From: Beijerinckiaceae bacterium
Lineage (GTDB): Bacteria > Pseudomonadota > Alphaproteobacteria > Rhizobiales > Beijerinckiaceae
Direction of reading: 5' to 3'
Length of the DNA stretch: 36,681 nt
Assembly (NCBI GenBank): GCA_019745195.1
Contig: JAIETL010000103.1
Location: 1 to 36,681 of the forward strand
Positions 24,904 through 32,741 of this stretch are shown here, piece by piece. Within the stretch, counting starts at the first letter, position 1; every line of letters begins with the position of its first letter. The notes beneath the pieces were generated by a model. It was not told where the DNA came from. It was given only the letters and a program-made list of their open reading frames with translations, and made no database searches. The position numbers and the translations under genes are program-made.

Positions 24904-25407
24904 ATGATCCGCTACGCCCTGATCTGCGACAAAGCGCACGAGTTCGAGAGCTGGTTTCCGTCCTCAGCCGGCTTCGAGCAGCAGGCGAAGCGCGGCTTCG
25001 TGACCTGCCCGGCCTGCGGCAGCGCGAAGGTCGAGCGCGCGATCATGGCTCCCAACGTGGCCCGCAGCGACCGGGGGGCGCGGATGATCGAGGCCGTGGC
25101 CGAGCCGGCCTCGGAGGGAACGACGGCCCCAAGCGCGCCCGCCCCTGCCGAAGTTGCCGCTCCGCTGGCGCTGATGGGAGAAAAGGAGATCGCCTTTCGC
25201 CAGATGCTCAGCGCCCTGCACGCCCATGTCGCCGAACACGCCGAAAATGTCGGCAAGGGGTTTGCGGAAGAGGCGCTGAAGATCCATCACGGCGAAAGCG
25301 ACGACCGCCCGATCTATGGCGAGGCGACACCGGAGGATGCCGAAATGCTGCAGGAGGAGGGCGTGGCCTTCATGCCCCTGCCGAGGCTGCCGGGCGCGCG
25401 GAACTGA
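24904..25407 (+). CDS. DUF1178 family protein
   Basis: 167 residues from the ATG at 24904. The N-terminus (MIRYALICDKAHEFESWF) and a CPACGS motif following KRGFVTCP give the short zinc-finger-like start of DUF1178. A variable Ala/Pro-rich linker comes next, and a conserved C-terminal segment (NVGKGFAEEALKIHHGE, RPIYGEATPEDAEMLQEEGV). The family has no established function. It is last in the comF-grxC unit and convergent with the RraA-family gene. Confidence 0.93.
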   Translation: MIRYALICDKAHEFESWFPSSAGFEQQAKRGFVTCPACGSAKVERAIMAPNVARSDRGARMIEAVAEPASEGTTAPSAPAPAEVAAPLALMGEKEIAFRQMLSALHAHVAEHAENVGKGFAEEALKIHHGESDDRPIYGEATPEDAEMLQEEGVAFMPLPRLPGARN

Positions 25408-25408
25408 G

Positions 25409-26080
25409 CTAAAGCGCCACCATCGCCGGCACGCCGAAGGTCTCGACCGTGCTCGCGCCGCCCGCCAGCACCTTCTCCCAGCCGGCCTCCGCCCTGACGC
25501 GCGCCAGACACGGCTCCAGTTTCGCTTCCGCCAGCCCATGCGGCACGAAGACCAGCCCGTCATCGTCGCCGACGACGAGGTCGTGCGGGGACACGGCGAC
25601 GCCTCCGAACACGATTGCGCCGTTGACGACGCCGCGCTCCATCGTGGACGGGCCGCGCGGCATGACCCAGCGCGAGAACATCATGAAATCGGGCCATTGC
25701 GCGACGACGCCGACATCACGCACCGCGCCATCGACGACGACGCCGGCAATGCCCTTCAGCCGCGCGGCCCCGCTCAAGAGATCGCCGATCATCGCCGCGT
25801 CGCGCCGGCCGCCGGCCGCCACCGCGATCACGTCGCCCGCCTGCGCCACCGCGATCGCGTGATGCACCGGGCCGTAATCGGCCGGTTCGCACCACGCTGT
25901 CACCACCGAGCCGACGAGGCGCTGGCCCGGCGCGAAGGGGCGGATCGGCCGGATGCGCGGATCGGCATGGCCCGTGCCGCCGAGCTGGTCGGCGACGACC
26001 GAGCTCGGCACCGCCTTCCACGCCTCGATCAGCGCGTGCGGCAGGCGGGGATGGGCTGGCGTGGCGAGACGGGTCGGCAT
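25409..26080 (-). CDS. RraA/HMG-aldolase family protein
   Basis: 223 residues from the ATG at 26080 (GAGGAA nearby). The family's metal and substrate residues appear as GDLLSGAARLKGIAGVVVDG followed by AVRD, and DLVVGDDDGLVFVP near the end. Members act as 4-hydroxy-4-methyl-2-oxoglutarate aldolase or oxaloacetate decarboxylase, or regulate RNase E; with the catalytic R-D present and an aminotransferase 22 bases upstream, a metabolic aldolase or decarboxylase is more likely here. The exact substrate is unassigned. Confidence 0.88.
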   Translation of the reverse strand: MPTRLATPAHPRLPHALIEAWKAVPSSVVADQLGGTGHADPRIRPIRPFAPGQRLVGSVVTAWCEPADYGPVHHAIAVAQAGDVIAVAAGGRRDAAMIGDLLSGAARLKGIAGVVVDGAVRDVGVVAQWPDFMMFSRWVMPRGPSTMERGVVNGAIVFGGVAVSPHDLVVGDDDGLVFVPHGLAEAKLEPCLARVRAEAGWEKVLAGGASTVETFGVPAMVAL

Positions 26081-26102
26081 GGCGGGTTCCTCGGTTCTTG
26101 TG

Positions 26103-27344
26103 TCAGGCGGCGCGGCCGGGCCGGGCCGCGAGATAGCGCCGCACCGCGCGTTCCAGCCGGCGCACCCCCTCGACCAGACGCTCGGGCGATGAGCGGGTGA
26201 AGTTCAGCCGTATCGCATTGGTCAGCACGCCGTCAGGATCGAAGACGCTGCTCGGCACGAAAGCGACCTGCTCGGCGAGCGCATGGGCGTAAAGCGCATT
26301 GGTGTCGAACCCCGGATCACGCGCCGTCGCCCAGACGAACATGCCGCCGGGCGGAACCTCCCAGGTGAACCAGTCCGAGAGATGGCTCGACATGGCGGCG
26401 CAGAGCGCATCGCGGCGCTCGCGATAGGCGGCGAGCATGGGCGGGACGTGGCGCGCCTCGAAGCCGCTCTCGATCAGGTCGAGCGCGATGGCCTGCGTCA
26501 GCATGCTGGAGCTGAGATCGGTCGATTGCTTGGCGAGCGCCAGCGTCGCGATCATGCCGGCTTCCGCCACCACCCAGCCGACGCGCAGCCCCGGCACGAG
26601 GCTCTTCGACAGCGTGCCGAGATAGATCACCGGCCCATCGTACGGACCATCGGGATGGCGCGCGGCATGGCTCGCCAGAATGCTCGGCGGGGCCGGGCCG
26701 TCGAGTTGCAGCGGCAGATAGGGATCGTCCTCGACGAGCCATGTCCCCGCCGCCAGAACCGTGTCGAGCAGCGCTTCTCGCTGGCCCTGCGGCACCAGCA
26801 CCCCGGTCGGGTTGGAGTAGTTCGGCACGGCATAGGCGAATTTCGCCTGCCGGAGCGTGGCTTCGAATGTGGGCTCCGCAAACGTCCAGTCCAGCCTGGC
26901 ATAGCGCGGCTGGCGCGGCCGCCAGGCGTCGAGCGCGCCGAGATAGGTCGGGAACTGCGCGACGATCAGGTCGCCTTCGTCGATCAGCGCCTTGCCGAGC
27001 AGATCGAGCCCCTGCATCGCTCCGGTGGTCAGCAGCACGTTCTCGGAGCCGAATGGCCGCCCCGCTGCCGCCGAGACCCGCCCGGCGATTGCCGCCCGCA
27101 GCGCCGGCAGGCCCTCGACCGGGCCGTATTCCAGCGCGACCGCGCCCCAGCGCGCGAGAGCCCGCGTGCTCGCGGCCGCGATCTCCGCGACGGGATAAAG
27201 TTCCGCCGCCGGCAGTCCGCCGGCAAGGCTGACGATGTCTGGCCGCCCGCCGAGGCTGAGGAACTGCTGCGTGATACTGTTGCCGGATGAGAGCCAGCGC
27301 GCGGGTCTCGGCCGGTTGCTCGCATGTGGTGGGGAAGCTGGCAT
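26103..27344 (-). CDS. PLP-dependent class I aminotransferase (2-aminoadipate/MocR-like type)
   Basis: 413 residues. Fold type I aminotransferase: VSLAGGLPAAELYP at the start, LEYGPVEGLPALRAAIA, the PLP-site LLTTGAMQGLDLLGKALIDEG, YSNPTG (N178), EDDPY (D207, Y209), Schiff-base lysine K247 in GTLSKSLVPGLRVGW, and RLNF near the C-terminus for the substrate carboxylate. No helix-turn-helix domain, so it is an enzyme and not a MocR regulator. It heads a two-gene unit with the RraA-family gene, suggesting that the 2-oxo acid it makes or uses is handled by that enzyme. Divergent from the mutase gene. Confidence 0.92.
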   Translation of the reverse strand: MPASPPHASNRPRPARWLSSGNSITQQFLSLGGRPDIVSLAGGLPAAELYPVAEIAAASTRALARWGAVALEYGPVEGLPALRAAIAGRVSAAAGRPFGSENVLLTTGAMQGLDLLGKALIDEGDLIVAQFPTYLGALDAWRPRQPRYARLDWTFAEPTFEATLRQAKFAYAVPNYSNPTGVLVPQGQREALLDTVLAAGTWLVEDDPYLPLQLDGPAPPSILASHAARHPDGPYDGPVIYLGTLSKSLVPGLRVGWVVAEAGMIATLALAKQSTDLSSSMLTQAIALDLIESGFEARHVPPMLAAYRERRDALCAAMSSHLSDWFTWEVPPGGMFVWATARDPGFDTNALYAHALAEQVAFVPSSVFDPDGVLTNAIRLNFTRSSPERLVEGVRRLERAVRRYLAARPGRAA

Positions 27345-27536
27345 TCACTCGAGGCTCTGTGCTGGCGGTTATCCGCAGGCTAGCGCGCCGGGTCGGCTGG
27401 CGGAACCCGCGCCGACAACATGGGCAACGCGGGCAAGCGCCTGCGCCTAACGTCTCAAGCGACTTTCCCCTGCCTCTGGCGTTATTCTTCGCCGCAGTGC
27501 AACATCGAGATTGCTCCAAAAAGAGGGTGGCACGCC

Positions 27537-29543
27537 ATGAACGCGATGGGCTCCGTCAGTGACAAGCCGGCTGCGCGCGACAAGCCCACCCCGCGCGACA
27601 AGCCCTGGATCTTCCGGACCTATGCCGGTCATTCGGACGCGGCGGAGTCCAACAGGCTCTACCGCAACAACCTCGCCAAGGGGCAGACCGGCCTCTCGGT
27701 CGCCTTCGACCTGCCGACGCAGACCGGCTACGACCCGGACCATGTCCTGTCGCGCGGCGAGGTCGGCAAGGTCGGCGTGCCGATCAGCCATCTTGGCGAC
27801 ATGCGCGCGCTCTTCGCCGACATCCCGCTGGCGCAGATGAACACCTCGATGACGATCAACGCGACGGCGGCCTGGCTGCTCTCGCTCTACATCGCGGTCG
27901 CCGACGAGCAGGGCTGCGACCGCCGCGCGCTGCAAGGGACGACCCAGAACGACCTCGTCAAGGAATACCTCTCGCGCGGGACTTACGTCTTCCCGCCGCG
28001 CCCGTCCATGGCGCTGACCACCGACATCGTCGTGTTCACGGCCCGCGAACTGCCGAAATGGAACCCGACCAATGTCTGCTCCTACCATCTGCAGGAGGCC
28101 GGGGCCTCGCCGGTGCAGGAGCTTTCGTTTGCGCTCGCGACCGCGATTGCGCTGCTCGACTCGATCCGCGCCCGGCCGGAGGTCAGCGCGGAGGAATTCC
28201 CTGACGTCGTCGGGCGCATCTCCTTCTTCGTCAACGCCGGCATGCGCTTTGTCACCGAACTCTGCAAGATGCGCGCTTTCGTCGATCTCTGGGACGAGAT
28301 CACACTCGGCCGCTACGGCGTGGCGGACGAGGCGATGCGGCGCTTCCGCTATGGCGTGCAGGTCAATTCGCTCGGCCTCACCGAACCGCAGCCGGAGAAC
28401 AACGTCTACCGCATCCTGATCGAGATGCTGGCCGTCACTCTCTCGAAGAAAGCCCGAGCTCGTGCGGTGCAGCTTCCGGCCTGGAACGAGGCGCTCGGCC
28501 TGCCGCGCCCTTTTGACCAGCAATGGTCGCTGCGCATGCAGCAGGTGCTGGCCTATGAGACGGACCTGCTCGAATTCGGCGACATTTTCGATGGCTCGAC
28601 CGCGATCGACGCCAAGGTCGCCGAGCTTAAGGCCGCGGCGCTGGAGGAACTGGCGAAGATCGACGACATGGGTGGCGCGCTGGCCGCGATCGAGACCGGC
28701 TACATGAAGCAGGCGCTGGTCGAGAACGGCGCGCGCCGGATCGAGGCGATCGAGCGCGGCGAGCAGATCGTCATCGGCGTCAACAGGTTCACCAACAGCG
28801 AGCCCTCCCCGCTCTCGGCCGGCGAAGGCAATGTCGTGACCGTGCCGGATTCGGTAGAGCTGGAAGCGATCGGCCGGCTGAAAGCCTGGCGCTCGGCGCG
28901 CGACGCGAAGGCGGCGGACGCGGCGCTGGCGGAACTGGCGTCCTGCGCGAAGGAAGCGCGCAACGTCATGCCGGCCTCGATCGCCTGCGCCAAGGCCGGC
29001 GTCACCACCGGCGAATGGGCGCAGACTTTGCGCGAAATCTTCGGCGAGTACCGCGCCCCGACCGGCGTCGACACCAACAAGCTCGGCGACAATTCCGACC
29101 TCGCCACCGTGAAGGCCGCCGTGGCGAAGGCGACCGAGACCCTGGGCCGCCCGCCGCGCTTCCTCGTTGGCAAGCCGGGGCTCGACGGCCATTCCAACGG
29201 CGCCGAGCAGATCGCGGTGCGCGCCCGCGACGCCGGCATGAGCGTGACCTACGGCGGCATCCGCCAGACGCCCGACGAGATCGTGACGCAGGCGAAGGAA
29301 ACGCAAGCCGACATCATCGGCCTGTCGATCCTGTCCGGCTCGCATCTGCCGCTGGTGCGCGACGTCACGGCGCGGCTGCGCGTCGCGGGGATGGACGTGC
29401 CGGTCGTGGTCGGCGGCATCATCCCGCCCGACGACGAGAACGCGCTGAAAAACATGGGCGTGGCGCGGGTCTACACGCCGAAGGATTTCGCGCTGGACGG
29501 GATCATCGCGGACGTGGCCGGGCTCGCGGCGAAGCGGTGGTGA
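27537..29543 (+). CDS. ecm: Ethylmalonyl-CoA mutase (MeaA-type B12-dependent mutase)
   Basis: 668 residues from the ATG at 27537 (AGAGGG about eight bases upstream; a second ATG at 27546). The N-terminal catalytic barrel starts with WIFRTYAGHSDAAESN and GLSVAFDLPTQTGYDPDH; the C-terminal cobalamin domain has the base-off D-x-H-x-x-G motif (D550, H552, G555 in GLDGHSNGAEQ) with SILSGSH and VVVGGIIPP. It rearranges (2R)-ethylmalonyl-CoA to methylsuccinyl-CoA in the ethylmalonyl-CoA pathway for C2 assimilation and poly-hydroxybutyrate-derived carbon. It is distinguished from methylmalonyl-CoA mutase by overall sequence pattern, from memory. Confidence 0.9.
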   Translation: MNAMGSVSDKPAARDKPTPRDKPWIFRTYAGHSDAAESNRLYRNNLAKGQTGLSVAFDLPTQTGYDPDHVLSRGEVGKVGVPISHLGDMRALFADIPLAQMNTSMTINATAAWLLSLYIAVADEQGCDRRALQGTTQNDLVKEYLSRGTYVFPPRPSMALTTDIVVFTARELPKWNPTNVCSYHLQEAGASPVQELSFALATAIALLDSIRARPEVSAEEFPDVVGRISFFVNAGMRFVTELCKMRAFVDLWDEITLGRYGVADEAMRRFRYGVQVNSLGLTEPQPENNVYRILIEMLAVTLSKKARARAVQLPAWNEALGLPRPFDQQWSLRMQQVLAYETDLLEFGDIFDGSTAIDAKVAELKAAALEELAKIDDMGGALAAIETGYMKQALVENGARRIEAIERGEQIVIGVNRFTNSEPSPLSAGEGNVVTVPDSVELEAIGRLKAWRSARDAKAADAALAELASCAKEARNVMPASIACAKAGVTTGEWAQTLREIFGEYRAPTGVDTNKLGDNSDLATVKAAVAKATETLGRPPRFLVGKPGLDGHSNGAEQIAVRARDAGMSVTYGGIRQTPDEIVTQAKETQADIIGLSILSGSHLPLVRDVTARLRVAGMDVPVVVGGIIPPDDENALKNMGVARVYTPKDFALDGIIADVAGLAAKRW

Positions 29544-29579
29544 GTACCTGGCTTATTTACATCCGCAGCGCTGATACAG

Positions 29580-29807
29580 TCAGATTCCGAGAAGTCGAGG
29601 AGATCCCAAAAATATCATCCATCCTCCGATGAACAACACCAAATCGAACCAGAATGGAACGCGCCGTTTTCTTGCCATCATGTCAGAAATAAATTTGGGC
29701 TGAGCAGCGTCAAAAAACTCTGGCTCCTTTTGATACAAGCGAACGCTCAAGCCCCATCCGCCTATAATATAGAATATTGAACCTAATCCCATCAAGAAGA
29801 ATACCAT
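29580..29807 (-). CDS. Small hypothetical membrane protein in an AT-richer patch
   Basis: 75 residues with two hydrophobic segments (about 1-22 and 52-69) joined by a charged loop (LYQKEPEFFDAAQPKF, RKRRVPF). I do not recognise it. Base composition and codon use are clearly AT-richer than the flanking genes, so this may be recently acquired. It is supported by its membrane-protein pattern only; the start at 29807 is the first ATG. Confidence 0.5.
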   Translation of the reverse strand: MVFFLMGLGSIFYIIGGWGLSVRLYQKEPEFFDAAQPKFISDMMARKRRVPFWFDLVLFIGGWMIFLGSPRLLGI

Positions 29808-29831
29808 ATAAGCAACCCGCCCTATATGGGA

Positions 29832-30449
29832 TCATACCATGCCGGTCGTCTTCAGCGTCTGATACGCCTTCAAAATCTCCTGCAGCGTGCCCTCCCGCGA
29901 GCGGTCGCCGCCATTGGCGTCCGGATGGAACCGCTTCACCAGTTCCTTGTAGCGCGCCTTGATCGCAACGGAATCGGCACTGTCGTCGAGGCCGAGCGTC
30001 TCCAGCGCCTTGCGCGCAACGACGCCGACGCGCGACTCAGGCTGCGCGGCGCTCTGCGCCCGGCGCGCGCCAAAAATATCGAACGCGTCCGCAACCTCGG
30101 GCCCGCCCTGCCCGCTGGCGACGCGGCCGCGCTGGGCCATCCGTGCCGCGCGCGAATTGACGCCGAGCTTCCAGGTCGGCCTGTGGCCGATCTCTTCCTG
30201 CTTGGCGTAGGCCGCCAGCGCCTCGTCGTTCATGCCCTGGAAGTAGTTGTAGGTCGCGTTATAGGCCTTCACATGCTCCATGCAGAACAGGAAGAACTGC
30301 CCCTCCCGTCCCCGCCCCTTGGGCGCGCGGAACTCGCCCGCGCGGCGGCAGCCGGCATGGTCGCAAGGCGTGGCGACGGGCTCATCGACCGCCTCCGCCT
30401 CGGAGGGGCCGATCCTGATGCTGTCGAACAGGCGCGAGTTGAAGTTCAT
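29832..30449 (-). CDS. J-domain (DnaJ-like) protein
   Basis: 205 residues from the ATG at 30449 (MNFNSRLFDSIRI). The C-terminal J domain contains ALETLGL, IKARYKELVKRFHPDANGG with the HPD triad starting at H175, and EILKAYQTLK. The N-terminal half has a possible metal site (TPCDHAGC, LFCMEHV). It should stimulate a DnaK-type chaperone; the N-terminal part may give client specificity. Divergent from bolA, a gene order common in alphaproteobacteria. Confidence 0.92.
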   Translation of the reverse strand: MNFNSRLFDSIRIGPSEAEAVDEPVATPCDHAGCRRAGEFRAPKGRGREGQFFLFCMEHVKAYNATYNYFQGMNDEALAAYAKQEEIGHRPTWKLGVNSRAARMAQRGRVASGQGGPEVADAFDIFGARRAQSAAQPESRVGVVARKALETLGLDDSADSVAIKARYKELVKRFHPDANGGDRSREGTLQEILKAYQTLKTTGMV

Positions 30450-30546
30450 GGTCGAACGGTTATGAGACTCATGGGACGGCGGGGCAAGTGCGGCGCAGCA
30501 TGCGGCGGCCCACCCCGGCACTGGCGATCAGGATGATGTCGCGATC

Positions 30547-30819
30547 ATGACCGGAATGGCTGAACGGATCACCACCAAGCTGCAGGACGCTCTCGCGCCG
30601 CAGCGCCTGAAGGTGATCGACGAATCGCACCAGCATCAGGGCCATGGCGGCTGGCGCGAGGGCGGCGAGACCCATTTCAGGGTCGATATCGTGTCGCAGG
30701 CCTTCGCCGGCAAGAGCCGGCTGGAGCGCCACCGGCTGGTCAACGCGGCGCTGGCGCAGGAACTGGCCGATGGGGTTCACGCGCTGGCGATCGTCGCGCG
30801 CGGGCCGGGGGAGGGGTGA
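30547..30819 (+). CDS. bolA: BolA family protein
   Basis: 90 residues. Class II KH-like fold with the family core VIDESHQHQGH, THFRVDIVSQAFAGKSRLERHRLVNAAL and a final GVHALAIVARGP. Bacterial BolA works with monothiol glutaredoxins in iron-sulfur handling and as a stress and morphology regulator. Conserved histidines near 28-33 are possible cluster ligands. It lies between the J-domain gene (divergent) and vapC (convergent). Confidence 0.94.
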   Translation: MTGMAERITTKLQDALAPQRLKVIDESHQHQGHGGWREGGETHFRVDIVSQAFAGKSRLERHRLVNAALAQELADGVHALAIVARGPGEG

Positions 30820-30825
30820 ACGGCG

Positions 30826-31224
30826 TCAGGGCGCGATCAGGATGATGTTCGGAAAATAGGTCCGGTAGCGTCGCGGATCGCGGGTGAGGAGCGGGATACC
30901 GGCGACGGTCGCGTGGGCTCCGATGAAGAAATCCGACAGGACGCCGGTTCTGGTTCCGCCGGCGGCGCGATAGAGACTGTGAGCCTTGGCTGCCAGAAAC
31001 AGCGCGCTGCGCGGCATCGCACCGTGGGCGAGGCCAGAGCCGCTCACAAAGTCATCGACAGCCTCGATCCTGACGAAGCGAGCCGACAGCTCTGCGTAGA
31101 TAACGTCATTGATTATCAGGGAGCCGAGCCATCCGAGACGCTCAAGCTGCAAGGCGGACCACTGCGACCATTCCGGGTCGTCAGTGATAAGATCGAACAG
31201 GACGTTGGTATCGACCAGCGTCAA
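30826..31224 (-). CDS. vapC: VapC-type PIN-domain toxin
   Basis: 132 residues. PIN RNase acidic residues: D5 (VDTNVLFDL), E45 (VIYAELSARF), D98 (VLSDFFIGAHA) and D116 (LLTRDPRRY). VapC toxins cleave tRNA or rRNA. The gene starts with TTG at 31224, directly after the TGA of the antitoxin gene and in the same frame; tight coupling is expected. Toxin identity is firm, RNA target unknown. Confidence 0.92.
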   Translation of the reverse strand: MTLVDTNVLFDLITDDPEWSQWSALQLERLGWLGSLIINDVIYAELSARFVRIEAVDDFVSGSGLAHGAMPRSALFLAAKAHSLYRAAGGTRTGVLSDFFIGAHATVAGIPLLTRDPRRYRTYFPNIILIAP

Positions 31225-31458
31225 TCAATCCTCGCCGCGCAGCATGGCCATAAGTTCGTCGGTGCTTGGCCCAGGGCCAGCAATGCCGCGAAATTTCTCG
31301 AACCGGCTCTGCGGGCGCGTGCCGTCGCTGCGCTCGACGACGACCTGGCCCCTCTGATCGATCCGAAAGGCCACCGCGCTACCGGGCCTAATCCCCAGCA
31401 AATCCCTGATTGCCTTTGGGATCGTGACCTGCCCCTTGCTCGTCACGTTCGTCGCCAT
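31225..31458 (-). CDS. vapB: AbrB/MazE-type antitoxin of the vapBC pair
   Basis: 77 residues from the ATG at 31458. The swapped-hairpin DNA-binding domain (ATNVTSKGQVTIPKAIRDLL, IRPGSAVAFRID) occupies about residues 1-45; the C-terminal tail (SRFEKFRGIAGPGPSTDELM) should wrap the toxin. It precedes vapC without a gap. A perfect palindrome lies 11 bases before the start, a likely autoregulatory operator. Confidence 0.93.
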   Translation of the reverse strand: MATNVTSKGQVTIPKAIRDLLGIRPGSAVAFRIDQRGQVVVERSDGTRPQSRFEKFRGIAGPGPSTDELMAMLRGED

Positions 31459-31468
31459 CGCAGTCTCC

Positions 31469-31496
31469 GTATTACCTATGCCGCTTAAGGTAATAC
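31469..31496 (-). promoter_or_regulatory. Palindromic operator of vapBC
   Basis: GTATTACCT at 31469-31477 and AGGTAATAC at 31488-31496 form a perfect nine-base inverted repeat with a ten-base spacer, just upstream of vapB. The position suits binding by the antitoxin or toxin-antitoxin complex. Confidence 0.75.
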
Positions 31497-31517
31497 CGAC
31501 TGCGTCGTGCGGCAACC

Positions 31518-32711
31518 TCAGCCCGTCGCCTTCTCCGGCGTCAGCGCATAGACCGCCGCCGACACCAGCAGCAGCGCCGCGAAGACCCAGTGCAGCGTGG
31601 CGAAAGTCGCGGCTGCTCCGAGCCCCGCCTCCCGCTGCGCCGCGATCAGCCAGCCGGACCCGGACTGCATCAGCGCCGCCCCTGCGATGAAGAGGAAGTT
31701 CACCGCCGTCATGCCGCGCCCGATTAGATGGGCCGGGAAGAAGATGCGCGCATGCGCCATCAGCACGGCATAGGTGAAGCCGATCGCGCCGATGGCGGAA
31801 AACAGGACAACCGCAGCGAGCCAAGACGAGCCGCCCGCCAAAGCCAGCAGGGAAAACAGCGCCGAGGTGGCGACCGTGCCCCAAAGAGCCAACGGCTTGA
31901 CCCGACCGATGCGCTTCTCAAGCGCGCCGTAGAAGAACGCCCCGCCGACCATGGCGAGCGCCATCGCTGTCGCGGCATGGCCGGCCATGACGGCGTCGAA
32001 GCCGTGGACGTCGCGCATGAAAGGCGCGATCCAAAGCCCCCGCGCTGTGGCGACGATGGCATAACCGGTCAGCGTGAGCAGCGCGAGATAGCGCAGGGCC
32101 CTGATCTTCAGAATGCTGGCAAGCCCCTCGATCAGGCCTTCCGCCTTGCCGGAAGCCTGTTCGGCGCGTGGCGGATCCTTGATCAGCAGCGCCGCCAGCA
32201 GCGCCGCGATGCCGAAGGCGCCGGCCATCGCCAGCATGGAGGGCCGCCAGCCGAAACGCTCGGCCGCGAGCGCCAGCGGCCCGGCGCCGACGAGATTGCC
32301 GAGCGAGCCGATGCCGATGAACACGGACGTCAGGGAGGCGAAGCGCGCCGGCTCCGTGGTGCGCGCAAACAGGAACAGCGCCGCCATGAAGATCGGCGCG
32401 CAGCCGATGCCGATCAGCGCCATGGCCAGCGTCCCCGTGAGCGCGCTGCCGGCGGATGCGAACAGGAAGGCCCCGGCCGTACCCAGCGCCATCGTCGCCG
32501 CCACTGTCCGGCGCGGACCGAGCCGATCGAGCGCCCAGCCGACCGGGAACTGCGCGCAGGCGAAGGCGACGAACCAGGCCGCGCCGAGAAAGCCGAACTC
32601 GCGCGGGCCGATGGCGAGATCTGCCATCACCGGCTGCGCGATCACGCTCAGGAAGGAGCGGTAGAAGATCGACAGGAAATAGGCCGGCAGCAGCGCCAGG
32701 AAGATGATCAC
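31518..32711 (-). CDS. Major facilitator superfamily transporter
   Basis: 397 residues from a GTG at 32711, with about 12 membrane segments. The loop between helices 2 and 3 reads GWALDRLGPRRTV, the MFS signature, and a second copy-like site is GALEKRIGRVKPL. Helix 4 has GIGCAPIFMAALFLFAR. An inner-membrane carrier of unknown substrate. It lies 30 bases after the thiolase-like gene on the same strand, so it may be co-transcribed with it. Confidence 0.92.
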   Translation of the reverse strand: MIIFLALLPAYFLSIFYRSFLSVIAQPVMADLAIGPREFGFLGAAWFVAFACAQFPVGWALDRLGPRRTVAATMALGTAGAFLFASAGSALTGTLAMALIGIGCAPIFMAALFLFARTTEPARFASLTSVFIGIGSLGNLVGAGPLALAAERFGWRPSMLAMAGAFGIAALLAALLIKDPPRAEQASGKAEGLIEGLASILKIRALRYLALLTLTGYAIVATARGLWIAPFMRDVHGFDAVMAGHAATAMALAMVGGAFFYGALEKRIGRVKPLALWGTVATSALFSLLALAGGSSWLAAVVLFSAIGAIGFTYAVLMAHARIFFPAHLIGRGMTAVNFLFIAGAALMQSGSGWLIAAQREAGLGAAATFATLHWVFAALLLVSAAVYALTPEKATG

Positions 32712-32741
32712 GTCACGCCGCCCGACCGCAGACCCGATGGA

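Noticed and set aside
27447..29345. A 632-codon minus-strand open frame
   Set aside because: Antisense to the ethylmalonyl-CoA mutase gene and without protein-like pattern.
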